Shown here: positions 1-6,802 of the stretch, in pieces
How positions within the stretch are numbered: the stretch's first letter is position 1
Layout: every line of letters begins with the position of its first letter
NCBI GenBank assembly: GCA_044464175.1
Contig: JBIQLO010000123.1
Location: 1-11,730 of the forward strand
From: JBIQLO01 sp044464175
Lineage (GTDB): Bacteria; Planctomycetota; Phycisphaerae; Tepidisphaerales; Tepidisphaeraceae
Length of the DNA: 11,730 bases
Reading direction: 5' to 3'
Notes under the pieces: generated by a model
Seen by the model: the letters and a program-made list of their open reading frames with translations, nothing else
The model's database searches: none
Told to the model about the DNA's origin: nothing
Position numbers and translations under genes: made by a program

Positions 1-45
1 GAAGCGGGAAAATTTTTTTATTTTTCTCTCTTTTTTGAATTTTCA

Positions 46-79
46 GCGCTGCGCATTTTGTCGCCAAACCGCGCAGCGC
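46..79 (-). terminator. Hairpin downstream of the pseudopilin gene, possible terminator
   Basis: A perfect 9-bp inverted repeat (GCGCTGCGC at 46-54 and GCGCAGCGC at 71-79) encloses a 16-nt loop, and lies 8 nt after the stop codon of the pseudopilin gene. Its place at the end of the transcription unit suggests termination. It is not a canonical intrinsic terminator: on the minus strand the stem is followed by an A-rich stretch (45 down to 11) rather than a U tract. The A/T-rich run at 10-40 could instead belong to the promoter of a gene lying to the left of the window. Confidence 0.4.
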
Positions 80-86
80 CCGGGGA

Positions 87-902
87 TTACCAGCAGGCAT
101 AGTTGTAGTAGTCGTGGAAACGGGGTTTAAGCTGGGAGGCCGGAATCCATTGGACATGGCCGTCGGCGTAGGCGACGTTGGCGCCGGTTTGATGGTTGGG
201 GGGATAGATGGTGGAAGTATAGCCGAACGGTTTCCACCCGGAGGCGGAGGAGTTGGCGCGGACCTGATCGACGAGGAGGGGCTGGCTCTGGGCGGGCAGA
301 TAGTAGAGCGCGCCGTAATAGTCGTTGGGGGTGCCGTAGCCGCCGATGGTCTTGCCGCAGTGGCTCAGGCGCGTCAGGGGGGCGCCGGGAGTGGTGGTGG
401 TGGAGGTCTGATAGACGATGCGCCCGTTGATGGTGGCGTTGTTGACGGAGTGGTTGCCGGTGCCGCCAATGAAGAAGTAGGTGGTCCAGGGGTAGGTGTC
501 GGCGTAGTAGAAGTAGCCGCCTCCGACCAGGGATTCCTGGGCGGCCGAGGGGCAGCGGAGGACCTTGTAGCTATGGAAATATTCATCGACCCAGCCGCCT
601 TTGTAGCTACTGGTTTCGCCGGCGCCGGAGTAGAAAACCTGATTTTCGCCCCAGCGGATGGGGGGAAGGTACTGATGGTTGTCGTTGGCGTACATGAGCA
701 GGGCCAGGGCAATCTGTCGCTCCTGCGAGCCGCAGGCGATCTGCTTGGCCTGTTCGCGGGCCTTGTTGAGGGCGGGAAGGAGCATTGCGATCAGGACGGC
801 GATGATGCCGATGACGACGAGCAACTCGACGAGGGTGAAGCCCCGACGGCATGCGACGGTGGGATGTAATCGTTTAGGAGCGATCCAAGCTATGCGTGAC
901 AT
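87..902 (-). CDS. Pseudopilin-like protein, type II secretion G family with H-X9-DG C-terminus
   Basis: This 271-residue protein has a class III (type IV prepilin) signal. A basic leader of 21 residues ends in RRG, and the cut is expected between G21 and F22, followed by FTLVELLVVIGIIAVLIAML with the conserved Glu at mature position 5 (E26). The hydrophobic helix runs to about residue 42 and continues into an amphipathic stretch (PALNKAREQA). The rest is a Tyr/Gly-rich globular domain ending in the motif H-X9-DG (near ANVAYADGHVQWIP). Such proteins are processed by prepilin peptidase and stay anchored in the cytoplasmic membrane; their individual roles are mostly unknown. An ATG at 935 would give 282 residues, but the ATG at 902 has a strong Shine-Dalgarno sequence. 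The gene starts 13 nt after the regulator stop, so the two are probably co-transcribed. Confidence 0.93.
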   Translation of the reverse strand: MSRIAWIAPKRLHPTVACRRGFTLVELLVVIGIIAVLIAMLLPALNKAREQAKQIACGSQERQIALALLMYANDNHQYLPPIRWGENQVFYSGAGETSSYKGGWVDEYFHSYKVLRCPSAAQESLVGGGYFYYADTYPWTTYFFIGGTGNHSVNNATINGRIVYQTSTTTTPGAPLTRLSHCGKTIGGYGTPNDYYGALYYLPAQSQPLLVDQVRANSSASGWKPFGYTSTIYPPNHQTGANVAYADGHVQWIPASQLKPRFHDYYNYACW

Positions 903-909
903 GACTTGT

Positions 910-916
910 CTCCTTT
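910..916 (-). promoter_or_regulatory. Shine-Dalgarno site that fixes the pseudopilin start
   Basis: AAAGGAG lies 7 nt upstream of the ATG at 902. Its first base is also the last base of the regulator's TGA stop codon (918-916). Ribosomes ending the regulator therefore finish on this site, which suggests translational coupling, and it argues against the upstream ATG at 935. Confidence 0.85.
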
Positions 917-2151
917 CACAGTGGGACGGGCCCACTTTGCTCAGGGATTCGGGGGGCCGCGCCCACCTGAGGCTGATTGAGAATGGCTTGCTGTTCCGCT
1001 TCGATTCGGCGCTTCACCCCATCGGGGAGGAGGAGGGACTGACGAAAGACCAGTTCACAGTCGATCCATCGGCCGGCGATGCGGGGGTGGTCCTCGCGGA
1101 TCATATGGCCGAGCATGGCGCCGGCCTCAAGCCCCATCTGGCGCGTCGGCTGGGTGATGGTGGTGAGGGGGGGATCGTGGTTGGGGTTGTTGGGATGGGC
1201 GCCGCTGCTGACCAGGGCGACATCGTCGGGGATGCGATGACCGGCCTCGCGCAGGGCCTGGCAGGCGCCGCGGATGAGTTGGTCGCCGGCGAAGATCGCC
1301 TGGGGCGGAGCGGCGCCCTGCTCCAGGCGGGCCTTGAGGGTCTGGTAACCGGTCATCTCATCGAAGGCGTCCACGGGGATCAGCTCAATGTCTTTGGGAC
1401 TGACGCCGATTTCAAGAAAGCCCTGGTATAGGCCGGTCACCTGGTCGAGGAAGGCGGGGTACTGCTGGGGCCTGCCGCAGAGAATCCAGAGGCGGTGATG
1501 TTCGCTGAGGGCCAGGGCCTTGCCGACGAGGCGGCAGACGCCCTGGTTGTCGGCGGCGACGAAGTTATGGCGAGCGGTGGGGGAGGCGCGGCCGATGGTG
1601 AGCCATTTGATGCCGCGCCGGTCGAATTCCTCAAGGGCGGGCAGGAGGCGGGACTGGGTGAAGCAGATCGCGCCGCCCAGTTCGTGGCCGAGGTGGTCGA
1701 GTCGGGCGCGGAGCTTGGGGAGAAATTCCTCTCCCTCGTCGATGGAGGGGAGGGTGACCATGGTGAGGCGTGTGTCGAAGAGGGCCTGTTCGGCAGCGCG
1801 GAGAATGGTGGTGATCCAGTAGTCGTCGGGGAAGACGCTCCAGCGGGGGTTGGAGCTGAGGATCATGGGGCTGATGACGCCGACGAGGGAGCCGCGGGCG
1901 GGTTGCGGGGCGCTCGGCGGGGAGGTGGGGGATTTGACGACGGATTTGCGGCCGTGGCCGCGATCCAGGAGGTTTCGGGCTTCCAGTTCGCGGAGGGCGA
2001 GTTGGACGGTGTTGACGCTGACGCCGAACTGGCCGGCCAGGGCACGGCAGGAGGGGAGGCGTGCGCCGGCGGTCCATTTGCCGGTTTCGATGGATTTGCC
2101 CAAGATTTCCGCCAGTCGTCGGCTGCGTCGGACGCGGCTTTTGGTGTTCAT
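916..2151 (-). CDS. Transcriptional regulator, GntR-type winged helix fused to LacI-type ligand-binding domain
   Basis: This 411-residue protein carries a GntR-like winged helix-turn-helix at about residues 9-72; LPSCRALAGQFGVSVNTVQL covers the recognition region. A Pro/Ser/Ala-rich linker (about 73-87) leads to a periplasmic-binding-protein-like domain of the LacI/GalR type (about 88-375, starting GSLVGVISPM). There is no signal peptide or membrane segment, so it acts in the cytoplasm. The same domain order is known from the arabinose repressor AraR of Bacillus, which senses a sugar; the ligand here cannot be read from sequence. The start is supported by AGGAG six bases upstream. A promoter and a 34-bp dyad lie upstream, consistent with autoregulation, and the pseudopilin gene follows after 13 nt as the likely co-regulated partner. 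Whether it is a repressor or an activator is not visible. Confidence 0.92.
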   Translation of the reverse strand: MNTKSRVRRSRRLAEILGKSIETGKWTAGARLPSCRALAGQFGVSVNTVQLALRELEARNLLDRGHGRKSVVKSPTSPPSAPQPARGSLVGVISPMILSSNPRWSVFPDDYWITTILRAAEQALFDTRLTMVTLPSIDEGEEFLPKLRARLDHLGHELGGAICFTQSRLLPALEEFDRRGIKWLTIGRASPTARHNFVAADNQGVCRLVGKALALSEHHRLWILCGRPQQYPAFLDQVTGLYQGFLEIGVSPKDIELIPVDAFDEMTGYQTLKARLEQGAAPPQAIFAGDQLIRGACQALREAGHRIPDDVALVSSGAHPNNPNHDPPLTTITQPTRQMGLEAGAMLGHMIREDHPRIAGRWIDCELVFRQSLLLPDGVKRRIEAEQQAILNQPQVGAAPRIPEQSGPVPL

Positions 2152-2194
2152 CGTCTGCTCCTGGAGAGAGCCGAATGTGATGGACGATGAAGCG

Positions 2195-2224
2195 AGCTTA
2201 CCGTTGGGGCGGGAAGTGTGTCAA
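2195..2224 (-). promoter_or_regulatory. Predicted sigma70-type promoter of the regulator gene
   Basis: A perfect -35 box TTGACA (2224-2219) is followed after 18 nt by a weak -10 box TAAGCT (2200-2195). A run of seven A lies just upstream of the -35 box (around 2233-2227), in the place of an UP element. The expected transcript start is near 2188, giving a leader of about 37 nt before the ATG at 2151. The -10 box matches the consensus at only three positions, so the promoter may need an activator. Confidence 0.55.
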
Positions 2225-2237
2225 TCTTTTTTTAAAG

Positions 2238-2271
2238 AATGTGATACGTTTTGGGGAAAGTGTATCATATT
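2238..2271. promoter_or_regulatory. 34-bp dyad, candidate operator
   Basis: Two 15-nt arms (AATGTGATACGTTTT at 2238-2252 and AAAGTGTATCATATT at 2257-2271) flank a GGGG centre and match as an inverted repeat at 12 of 15 positions, including a perfect GTATCA/TGATAC core. The dyad is AT-rich in a GC-rich genome and lies 13 nt upstream of the -35 box of the regulator gene. It lacks a U tract on either strand, so it is a poor terminator. The natural candidate to bind it is the regulator encoded just downstream; that is inference from position and symmetry. Confidence 0.6.
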
Positions 2272-2316
2272 GATTGGGGCGGGTGGGGAAGTATTACCCG
2301 GTGGGCGGCGGAGGGT

Positions 2317-2904
2317 TCAGGCGGGTTGGAGTTGGCCGCGGAGAAGGTCGATGGTGCGGCGCCAGGGAGTGGCGGCCTCGTCGATTTCGTAGGAGAGGAT
2401 GTCGCTGAGGGTGACGTAGTCGCGCATCTCCAGGGAGGATTTAACGCGGCGGAGCTGTTCGGTGAGGGTTTCGAGGCCGGCGGCCAGGGGGATGGCGCTC
2501 AGGTCGATGCGAAGGAGCTGGGCGGTTTTGAGGACGGCATCCTGGGCGTGGTGCCAGCGGGTGAAGCAGCCGCTGAGCTTCTGCATAGCGTCGGAGGGCT
2601 GGTTGCGCTGGAGCAGGTCGCAGGCGTCGGCCTTGAGGCGGTCGGCGTCGGCGAGTTGGGTTTCGGCCTCATCAAGGACCTCCAGCGCCATTTCGGCGGG
2701 GGCGGCGGTTTCGATGTAGAGGGTGCGGCCGTGGAGGGGGGATTGGCGCAGAGCGCCGATGCGGTCCATGTCGGGTTCGCGGCCGTCGAGGAGAACCTGG
2801 ACGACCAGGCGGTTTTGGCTCTGGATATGGCTGAGGACCTGGCCGACGGTGGTCCAGCCCATGGTTTCAGGAGCGTGGGGCTTGTGGTCAATGGTGACGG
2901 ACAT
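2317..2904 (-). CDS. Protein of unknown function with a helical C-terminal half
   Basis: I do not recognise a named family for this 195-residue protein. It has no signal peptide or membrane segment, so it is probably cytoplasmic. The first 65 residues alternate predicted strands and a helix (VTIDHKP, TVGQVLSHIQ, LVVQVLLDGREPD, GRTLYIET), which resembles a small beta-grasp-like unit. From about residue 66 it becomes mostly helical and rich in charged residues and Leu (AEMALEVLDEAETQLADADR; later LTEQLRRVKSSLEMR), which suggests a helical bundle or protein-protein contacts. The ATG at 2904 is chosen over the one at 2982 because AAAGGAG lies 5 nt upstream and because the extra 26 codons run through palindromic repeats. 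It follows the histidine kinase gene by 185 nt, so a shared function is possible but unproven. Confidence 0.8.
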   Translation of the reverse strand: MSVTIDHKPHAPETMGWTTVGQVLSHIQSQNRLVVQVLLDGREPDMDRIGALRQSPLHGRTLYIETAAPAEMALEVLDEAETQLADADRLKADACDLLQRNQPSDAMQKLSGCFTRWHHAQDAVLKTAQLLRIDLSAIPLAAGLETLTEQLRRVKSSLEMRDYVTLSDILSYEIDEAATPWRRTIDLLRGQLQPA

Positions 2905-2909
2905 GGGGA

Positions 2910-2916
2910 CTCCTTT
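2910..2916 (-). promoter_or_regulatory. Shine-Dalgarno site that fixes the start at 2904
   Basis: AAAGGAG lies 5 nt upstream of the ATG at 2904. It is the same heptamer that precedes the pseudopilin gene. No comparable site precedes the upstream in-frame ATG at 2982, which lies inside a palindrome. Confidence 0.8.
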
Positions 2917-2930
2917 CCAAATCTGCTGAG

Positions 2931-3025
2931 GCGGCCTGGTTGAGGCCGCGACGAGGTCGGCGACCCCGTCTACAGAGGGCACAGGCTTCCAGCCTGTGGA
3001 TTGCGATCGGCTACGGCACGCAATC
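2931..3025. repeat. Cluster of four adjacent inverted repeats
   Basis: Within the 185-nt gap between the histidine kinase and the unknown gene, four inverted repeats follow one another. They are GCGGCCT/AGGCCGC (2931-2949, 5-nt loop), GACGAGGTCG/CGACCCCGTC (2950-2970, one mismatch, 1-nt centre), CACAGGCT/AGCCTGTG (2980-2998, 3-nt loop) and GATTGCG/CGCAATC (2999-3025, 13-nt loop). The first two abut, as do the last two. From memory, the CACAGGCTTCCAGCCTGTG palindrome resembles dispersed repeats of planctomycete and other environmental bacterial genomes; this needs a genome-wide count. As minus-strand RNA it would form a heavily structured leader for the unknown gene. The remaining part of the gap (3026-3089) shows nothing I can name. 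Confidence 0.7.
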
Positions 3026-3089
3026 GCCTATCTTTAGGTTGTATCGGGTGGGGATGGGGGAAGACTTTAGTCCGATAAAAACCGGAGGG

Positions 3090-3890
3090 TTATTGGGCGG
3101 CGGGGAGATGGATGGTGAAGGTGGTGCCTTTGCCCAGTTCGGAGGCGGCCTCGATTCGGCCTTTGTGGTGTTCGATGATCTGCTTGCAGATGGCCAGGCC
3201 CAGGCCGGTGCCGCGGGTTTCGCCGCGTCGGGCGGTGGCCTTGGTGGTGAAGAAGGGTTCCCAGATGCGGGGCAGGAGTTTTTCGGGGATGCCGGGGCCG
3301 GTGTCGATGACCTGGAGGCGGACCTCGGTTTCATCGACGGGGGCGGCCTTGACGGTGAGGGCGCCTCCCTTGCCGAGCATGGCCTGGCGGGCGTTGATCA
3401 GGAGGTTGAGCAGGACCTGCTCGAGCTGGACGGGATCGCCCTGGACGGCCAAATCGGGGGGAACATGGACGCGGAGGGCCAGGCCATCTTTCTTGGGATC
3501 GCGGGCCAGGACGGTGAGGACTTCATCGACGAGCTGCTGGACGGGGACGGGGCCGAAGGTGGATTCGCCCCGGGCCAGGGAGAGCATGGACTGGCAAATG
3601 CGGCCGGCCTTGGTGGCGCTCTGGAAGGAGCGGCTCAGGGCCTTGCAGATCAGTTCCATGTCGGGCTTGTCGCCCTGGGCGCTGGAGAGGGCGAACTGGG
3701 AATAGCTGATGATGGGGGTGAGGAGGTTGTTGAATTCGTGGGCGATGACGGCGGAGATGGTGCCGATGGTGGCCAGGCGCTGGGATTCGGTGAGCTGGTC
3801 GCGCAGGTCGTCCAGTTGCCGCTGGGTCTGAGCCAGTGCCTCGGCTACGGAGCTTTCCACATCTGTCTTGGCCAGAAGAACATCACTCAC
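3090..3890 (-). CDS. Soluble sensor-less histidine kinase
   Basis: This 266-residue protein is a histidine kinase core without membrane segments, PAS, GAF or HAMP domain. A short coiled coil (about residues 10-40) leads to the H box with phospho-acceptor H51 (AVIAHEFNNLLTPI). The ATPase domain shows the N box (NLLINARQAM, 162-171), G1 (DTGPGIP, 196-202), the F box (EPFF, 211-214) and G2 (GTGLGLAI, 227-234), so catalysis should be intact. HEFNN resembles NtrB-like kinases. No response regulator is encoded in the window, so the partner must lie elsewhere. Input probably comes from a bound partner protein through the N-terminal coiled coil. The start codon is GTG, the only conventional start in the open frame upstream of the H box that I could place; no clear Shine-Dalgarno sequence precedes it. 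It begins 72 nt after the flippase stop. Confidence 0.9.
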   Translation of the reverse strand: MSDVLLAKTDVESSVAEALAQTQRQLDDLRDQLTESQRLATIGTISAVIAHEFNNLLTPIISYSQFALSSAQGDKPDMELICKALSRSFQSATKAGRICQSMLSLARGESTFGPVPVQQLVDEVLTVLARDPKKDGLALRVHVPPDLAVQGDPVQLEQVLLNLLINARQAMLGKGGALTVKAAPVDETEVRLQVIDTGPGIPEKLLPRIWEPFFTTKATARRGETRGTGLGLAICKQIIEHHKGRIEAASELGKGTTFTIHLPAAQ

Positions 3891-3899
3891 GCCAATGGA

Positions 3900-3905
3900 A
3901 TTATC
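3900..3905 (-). promoter_or_regulatory. Possible -10 box just upstream of the kinase GTG
   Basis: GATAAT (five of six consensus bases) lies 9 nt upstream of the GTG at 3890. A transcript starting at the usual distance would begin at or within a few bases of the GTG, that is, leaderless, which would also explain the missing Shine-Dalgarno sequence. No convincing -35 box is present; readthrough from the flippase operon is the alternative. Confidence 0.3.
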
Positions 3906-3955
3906 GGCCGGATGCGGGATAGGGGATGAACATTGCCTTCAAACGGGGCGGGCGA

Positions 3956-3973
3956 CCGCCGTTTAGACGGCGG
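3956..3973 (-). terminator. Hairpin around the flippase stop codon
   Basis: A perfect 7-bp stem (CCGCCGT at 3956-3962 and ACGGCGG at 3967-3973) has a 4-nt loop, and the TAA stop codon of the flippase overlaps that loop. It ends the glycan operon, so it may slow or end transcription, but no U tract follows on the minus strand. Confidence 0.3.
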
Positions 3974-5489
3974 GGGCAGGGCGGACGATGCGCCAGGCAG
4001 TGTAGAGGAGGGGCAGCCAAAGGAGGCAGGCGACGATTCCGCAGGCCAGGATGATCAGAAGGTTGGTGGAATTCAGGTGGATCATCCAGCGTTCGACGCC
4101 GATGGCGATGAGGGTGCCCAGGAAGACCATCCCGGTGAGCAGAAGGTCCCAGCGGAAGGGTTGGAGCCCGCGCCGGCGGGCGGCGACGGCCATCAGGAGG
4201 TATTTGCTGACATTAGAGACCGCCACGCCGACGATCGCGCCGCGGAAGCCGTCGCCGCCGAGGTGGCGATCAAGCCAGTAGCCAACGGTCATAAAGAGGC
4301 ACATGGCGGCCAGTTTGACGCCGTTGCCCAGGGCCATCCAATGGGCGGCACCCGCGGCCAAAACGGCCGCGCCGCAGGTGGCTTCGAGAATCTGGAACCA
4401 GGCGCCGGCGGCGAGAATCTGGAGCATCCAGCCGGCTTCCCAGTAATCCCGGGGCCATAAGAGGCGGATGGCGGCCGGTCCGCAGCCAATGAGGCCGACG
4501 ATCAGCAGGCCGCCGCCGACCAGGAGGGGGATGCGGACGCGGGTGAAGATGGAGCGGAAGCGTTCCAGGTCCTCCTGAACGCGGCTGTAGGCGGAGAAGG
4601 CGACGGTGGAGCCGATTCTGAGAACGGCCTGGGTGGGCAGGGTGGCGAGCATGAGGGCAATGCCGTAGACGCCCAGGAGGCCCAGGGGGATCATTTTGCC
4701 GAAGATCAGGCGGTCGGATTCGGCGGCGAAGAAGGTCAGGACGGTGCTGAGGAAGACCCATCGGCCGAAGTTGAACAGTTCGCGGGCGGCGGCTTTGTTC
4801 CAGCAGAAGCGGTTTCGGACGCCGGGCATGAGGGTGTGGCTGACGACCAGGTGGAGGAGGTTGGCGAAGAGACCGGCAACGATGAAGGCCCAGACGGTGC
4901 GGCTCCACCAGCAGAAGGTGACGGTGACGATGAAGCCCAGGACGTGGGCGCTCAATTCGAGAATGGTCAGCTTGCCCATTTCCAGATGGCGGGCGGCCTG
5001 GGCGAGGGTGGTGGAGTTGAAGCCGGAGATCAGGGCGTTGATACCGGCGGCGGGGATAAGAAGCTTGAGCTCCGGGACGCCATAGAGGTGGGCCAGGGGA
5101 ACGGCGATGATGAAGGAGCAGATCCAGAGAATGACGCCGCGCATGACCTGGATCGTCCAGGCGGTGTTGAGGAACTCCTCCTCCTCAGCGCGGGGGTTCT
5201 GGATGATGGAGGGCCCGATGCCGACGTCCGAGAACATCTGGAGGCCCTGGATGAAGATGTTGATCAGGGCCATGAGGCCGAACACATCGCGGACGAAGAG
5301 GCGGGTGAGGATCAGATTGCTGAAGAGGCGAAAGGCGTTGCCAGCGCCGTAGCCGCCGATGGTCCAGAGGGAGCTTTTGATGGTGCGCCCGCGCAGGTTC
5401 TGCGTGCCTGAGGCCTGGGCGGCCGGCTGATATTCCAAGGGCACCGGATCGTTGGGATCGGCGGAGATAATTTCGGATTCGGTCGTCAT
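3963..5489 (-). CDS. MOP-superfamily polysaccharide flippase (Wzx-like)
   Basis: This 508-residue protein is highly hydrophobic, with roughly a dozen membrane segments after a polar N-terminus of about 35 residues. The first membrane region (SLWTIGGYGAGNAFRLFSN) and the following block GLMALINIFIQGLQMFSDVG, then IGPSIIQNP, are typical of the polysaccharide biosynthesis/export flippases (Wzx/RfbX type). Such proteins move a lipid-linked oligosaccharide across the cytoplasmic membrane. The length fits the family. An ATG at 5561 would add 24 residues, but the ATG at 5489 overlaps the upstream glycosyltransferase stop as ATGA, like the next junction in this operon, so it is preferred. It is the last gene of the glycan operon. 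Lipid II or teichoic-type cargo cannot be excluded, but three glycosyltransferases next to it favour an exopolysaccharide or surface glycan. Confidence 0.92.
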   Translation of the reverse strand: MTTESEIISADPNDPVPLEYQPAAQASGTQNLRGRTIKSSLWTIGGYGAGNAFRLFSNLILTRLFVRDVFGLMALINIFIQGLQMFSDVGIGPSIIQNPRAEEEEFLNTAWTIQVMRGVILWICSFIIAVPLAHLYGVPELKLLIPAAGINALISGFNSTTLAQAARHLEMGKLTILELSAHVLGFIVTVTFCWWSRTVWAFIVAGLFANLLHLVVSHTLMPGVRNRFCWNKAAARELFNFGRWVFLSTVLTFFAAESDRLIFGKMIPLGLLGVYGIALMLATLPTQAVLRIGSTVAFSAYSRVQEDLERFRSIFTRVRIPLLVGGGLLIVGLIGCGPAAIRLLWPRDYWEAGWMLQILAAGAWFQILEATCGAAVLAAGAAHWMALGNGVKLAAMCLFMTVGYWLDRHLGGDGFRGAIVGVAVSNVSKYLLMAVAARRRGLQPFRWDLLLTGMVFLGTLIAIGVERWMIHLNSTNLLIILACGIVACLLWLPLLYTAWRIVRPAPAV

Positions 5490-6802
5490 GAATGCAGGGC
5501 CGATTGCCGGCGTGGGGGCGCATCGGCGCCCTGGACGGTTTCCGCCTTGTTGTATCGACAAATGGCCTCGGCATAAACATCGAGAATGGCGTCGATTTTC
5601 CGCTCCCAGTCAAACCGGGCCTCGACGCGGGCCCGGCCGGCGTTGCCAAGCTGGCGACGCAGTTGAGGTTGGTCCGCCAGGCGCTCGATGGCGCGGGCCA
5701 GGGCGTCGATGAAGGTGGAGCGATCGGTGGGATCGACCAGGATGCCGCAGTCGGGCGTGATGTAGTCGGCCGGTCCGCCCCAGTTGGTGGCGATGACCGG
5801 GAGGGCGCAAGCCATGGCCTCCAGGACGACCGCGCCGCCGCATTCGTAGAGGCTGGGCAGGACCAGGGCATCGGCCTGGGCCATCTGGCGGGCACATTGG
5901 TCCTGGGGCATCCAGCCGCGAAAATGGACGCGATCGGCAATGCCCAGTTCCCGCGCCAGGGATTCATACTGGGGCCGGGCCGGGCCGTCGCCGATGAGAC
6001 TCAGCTCGATCCGCGGATTGGCTGCGCGGGCGAAGGCCTGGAGGAGCAGGTCGATGCCTTTCCAGTGATCGAATCGGCCGCAGAAGAGGAATTGGACGGG
6101 GCCGTCGGGATTGGCGGGGTGATCGACAGGCGCCCATAGCCGGGTGTCCACGCCATTTTCCACCAGCGTCTGGATGCGGCCCTGGGTGTGGCGGGGCAGT
6201 GAGGCGCGGGTGCGGTCGTTGGCGACCAGCAGGGTGGCAGCGCGCAGCTTGCCGGGCAGGAGGCGGTTCACCCATTGGGAGAAGGAGCGCCCGAGGGTGA
6301 TGAACAGGCGGGTTCCCCGGCCGCTCATCTGGCGAAAGGCGGGGGGATAGGTCATACCGCCGTTCATGGGCCCGATGACGACCGGGGCGCCCAAGTCGTA
6401 GAGGAGGGAGATTTCGCGGGGGGAGACGGGCATCGGCTGATGCACGACGTCGATCTGGTGGCGCGGGATGAGCCGGCGGGCGCGGATGCGGGCCTCGATC
6501 TGGGTGATGAGCCGGCTGGCCAGGCCCGGTCCAAAGGCATACACCGATCCGGGAAGAAAACGGCAGGTGCGCGCCAGAAGGCGATGGATTCGGCGGTCGG
6601 GGAGGAATTCGACGCGGTCGATGTCGGTCCCGAGCAATTCGGTCAGCTCATCGCGCGTGCGCTCGTGGACGATCATCCAGGTTTCGATGCCGCGCCGGCG
6701 CAGGCCGCGGAAGTAGTGGAGCGGGAGGATGGATTCGCCGCCGAAGCGCGCCGAGGCATGTTCGGCGATGATCAGGACGCGGGGCGGGGTGGATTGGTTC
6801 AT
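5486..6802 (-). CDS. GT4-type glycosyltransferase, GPMNGG subgroup
   Basis: This 438-residue retaining glycosyltransferase has the GT-B fold of CAZy family GT4. The N-terminal acceptor domain contains GPMNGG (144-149). The C-terminal nucleotide-sugar domain begins near residue 236 (FLFCGRFDHWKGIDLL, with R243 and K248 in the donor site) and carries the EX7E motif E320-E328 (ECGGAVVLEAM), followed by TNWGGPADYI. It has no membrane segment and probably works at the inner face of the cytoplasmic membrane, adding one sugar to a lipid-linked glycan; donor and acceptor are unknown. GGAGG lies 7 nt before the ATG. Its start overlaps the previous gene as ATGA and its stop overlaps the flippase the same way, so all are translationally coupled. 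It is clearly related to the glycosyltransferase just upstream. Confidence 0.93.
   Translation of the reverse strand: MNQSTPPRVLIIAEHASARFGGESILPLHYFRGLRRRGIETWMIVHERTRDELTELLGTDIDRVEFLPDRRIHRLLARTCRFLPGSVYAFGPGLASRLITQIEARIRARRLIPRHQIDVVHQPMPVSPREISLLYDLGAPVVIGPMNGGMTYPPAFRQMSGRGTRLFITLGRSFSQWVNRLLPGKLRAATLLVANDRTRASLPRHTQGRIQTLVENGVDTRLWAPVDHPANPDGPVQFLFCGRFDHWKGIDLLLQAFARAANPRIELSLIGDGPARPQYESLARELGIADRVHFRGWMPQDQCARQMAQADALVLPSLYECGGAVVLEAMACALPVIATNWGGPADYITPDCGILVDPTDRSTFIDALARAIERLADQPQLRRQLGNAGRARVEARFDWERKIDAILDVYAEAICRYNKAETVQGADAPPRRQSALHS

Noticed and set aside
114..869. Plus-strand open frame of 251 codons
   Set aside because: It is opposite the pseudopilin gene, whose signal and H-X9-DG motifs are clear; composition is Gly/Val-rich shadow type.
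2238..2271. CRP-type binding site (TGTGA half)
   Set aside because: The second half-site is TCATA and is 18 nt away rather than 6, so it does not fit the CRP consensus.
2238..2271. Intrinsic terminator for the gene ending at 2317
   Set aside because: The stem is AT-rich and neither strand has a following U tract, so an operator is more likely.
3090..3890. Two-component pair with the GntR/LacI regulator
   Set aside because: The regulator has no receiver domain or phospho-acceptor Asp and belongs to a ligand-sensing family, so it is not the kinase's partner.
2940..3929. Plus-strand open frame of 329 codons
   Set aside because: It is antisense to the complete histidine kinase and to the palindrome cluster; the predicted protein is low-complexity Gly/Asp/Glu.
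5185..5967. Minus-strand open frame of 260 codons in another frame
   Set aside because: It overlaps the end of one glycosyltransferase and the start of the flippase, both in good frames, and reads as Pro/Arg/Ser-rich frame-shift sequence.
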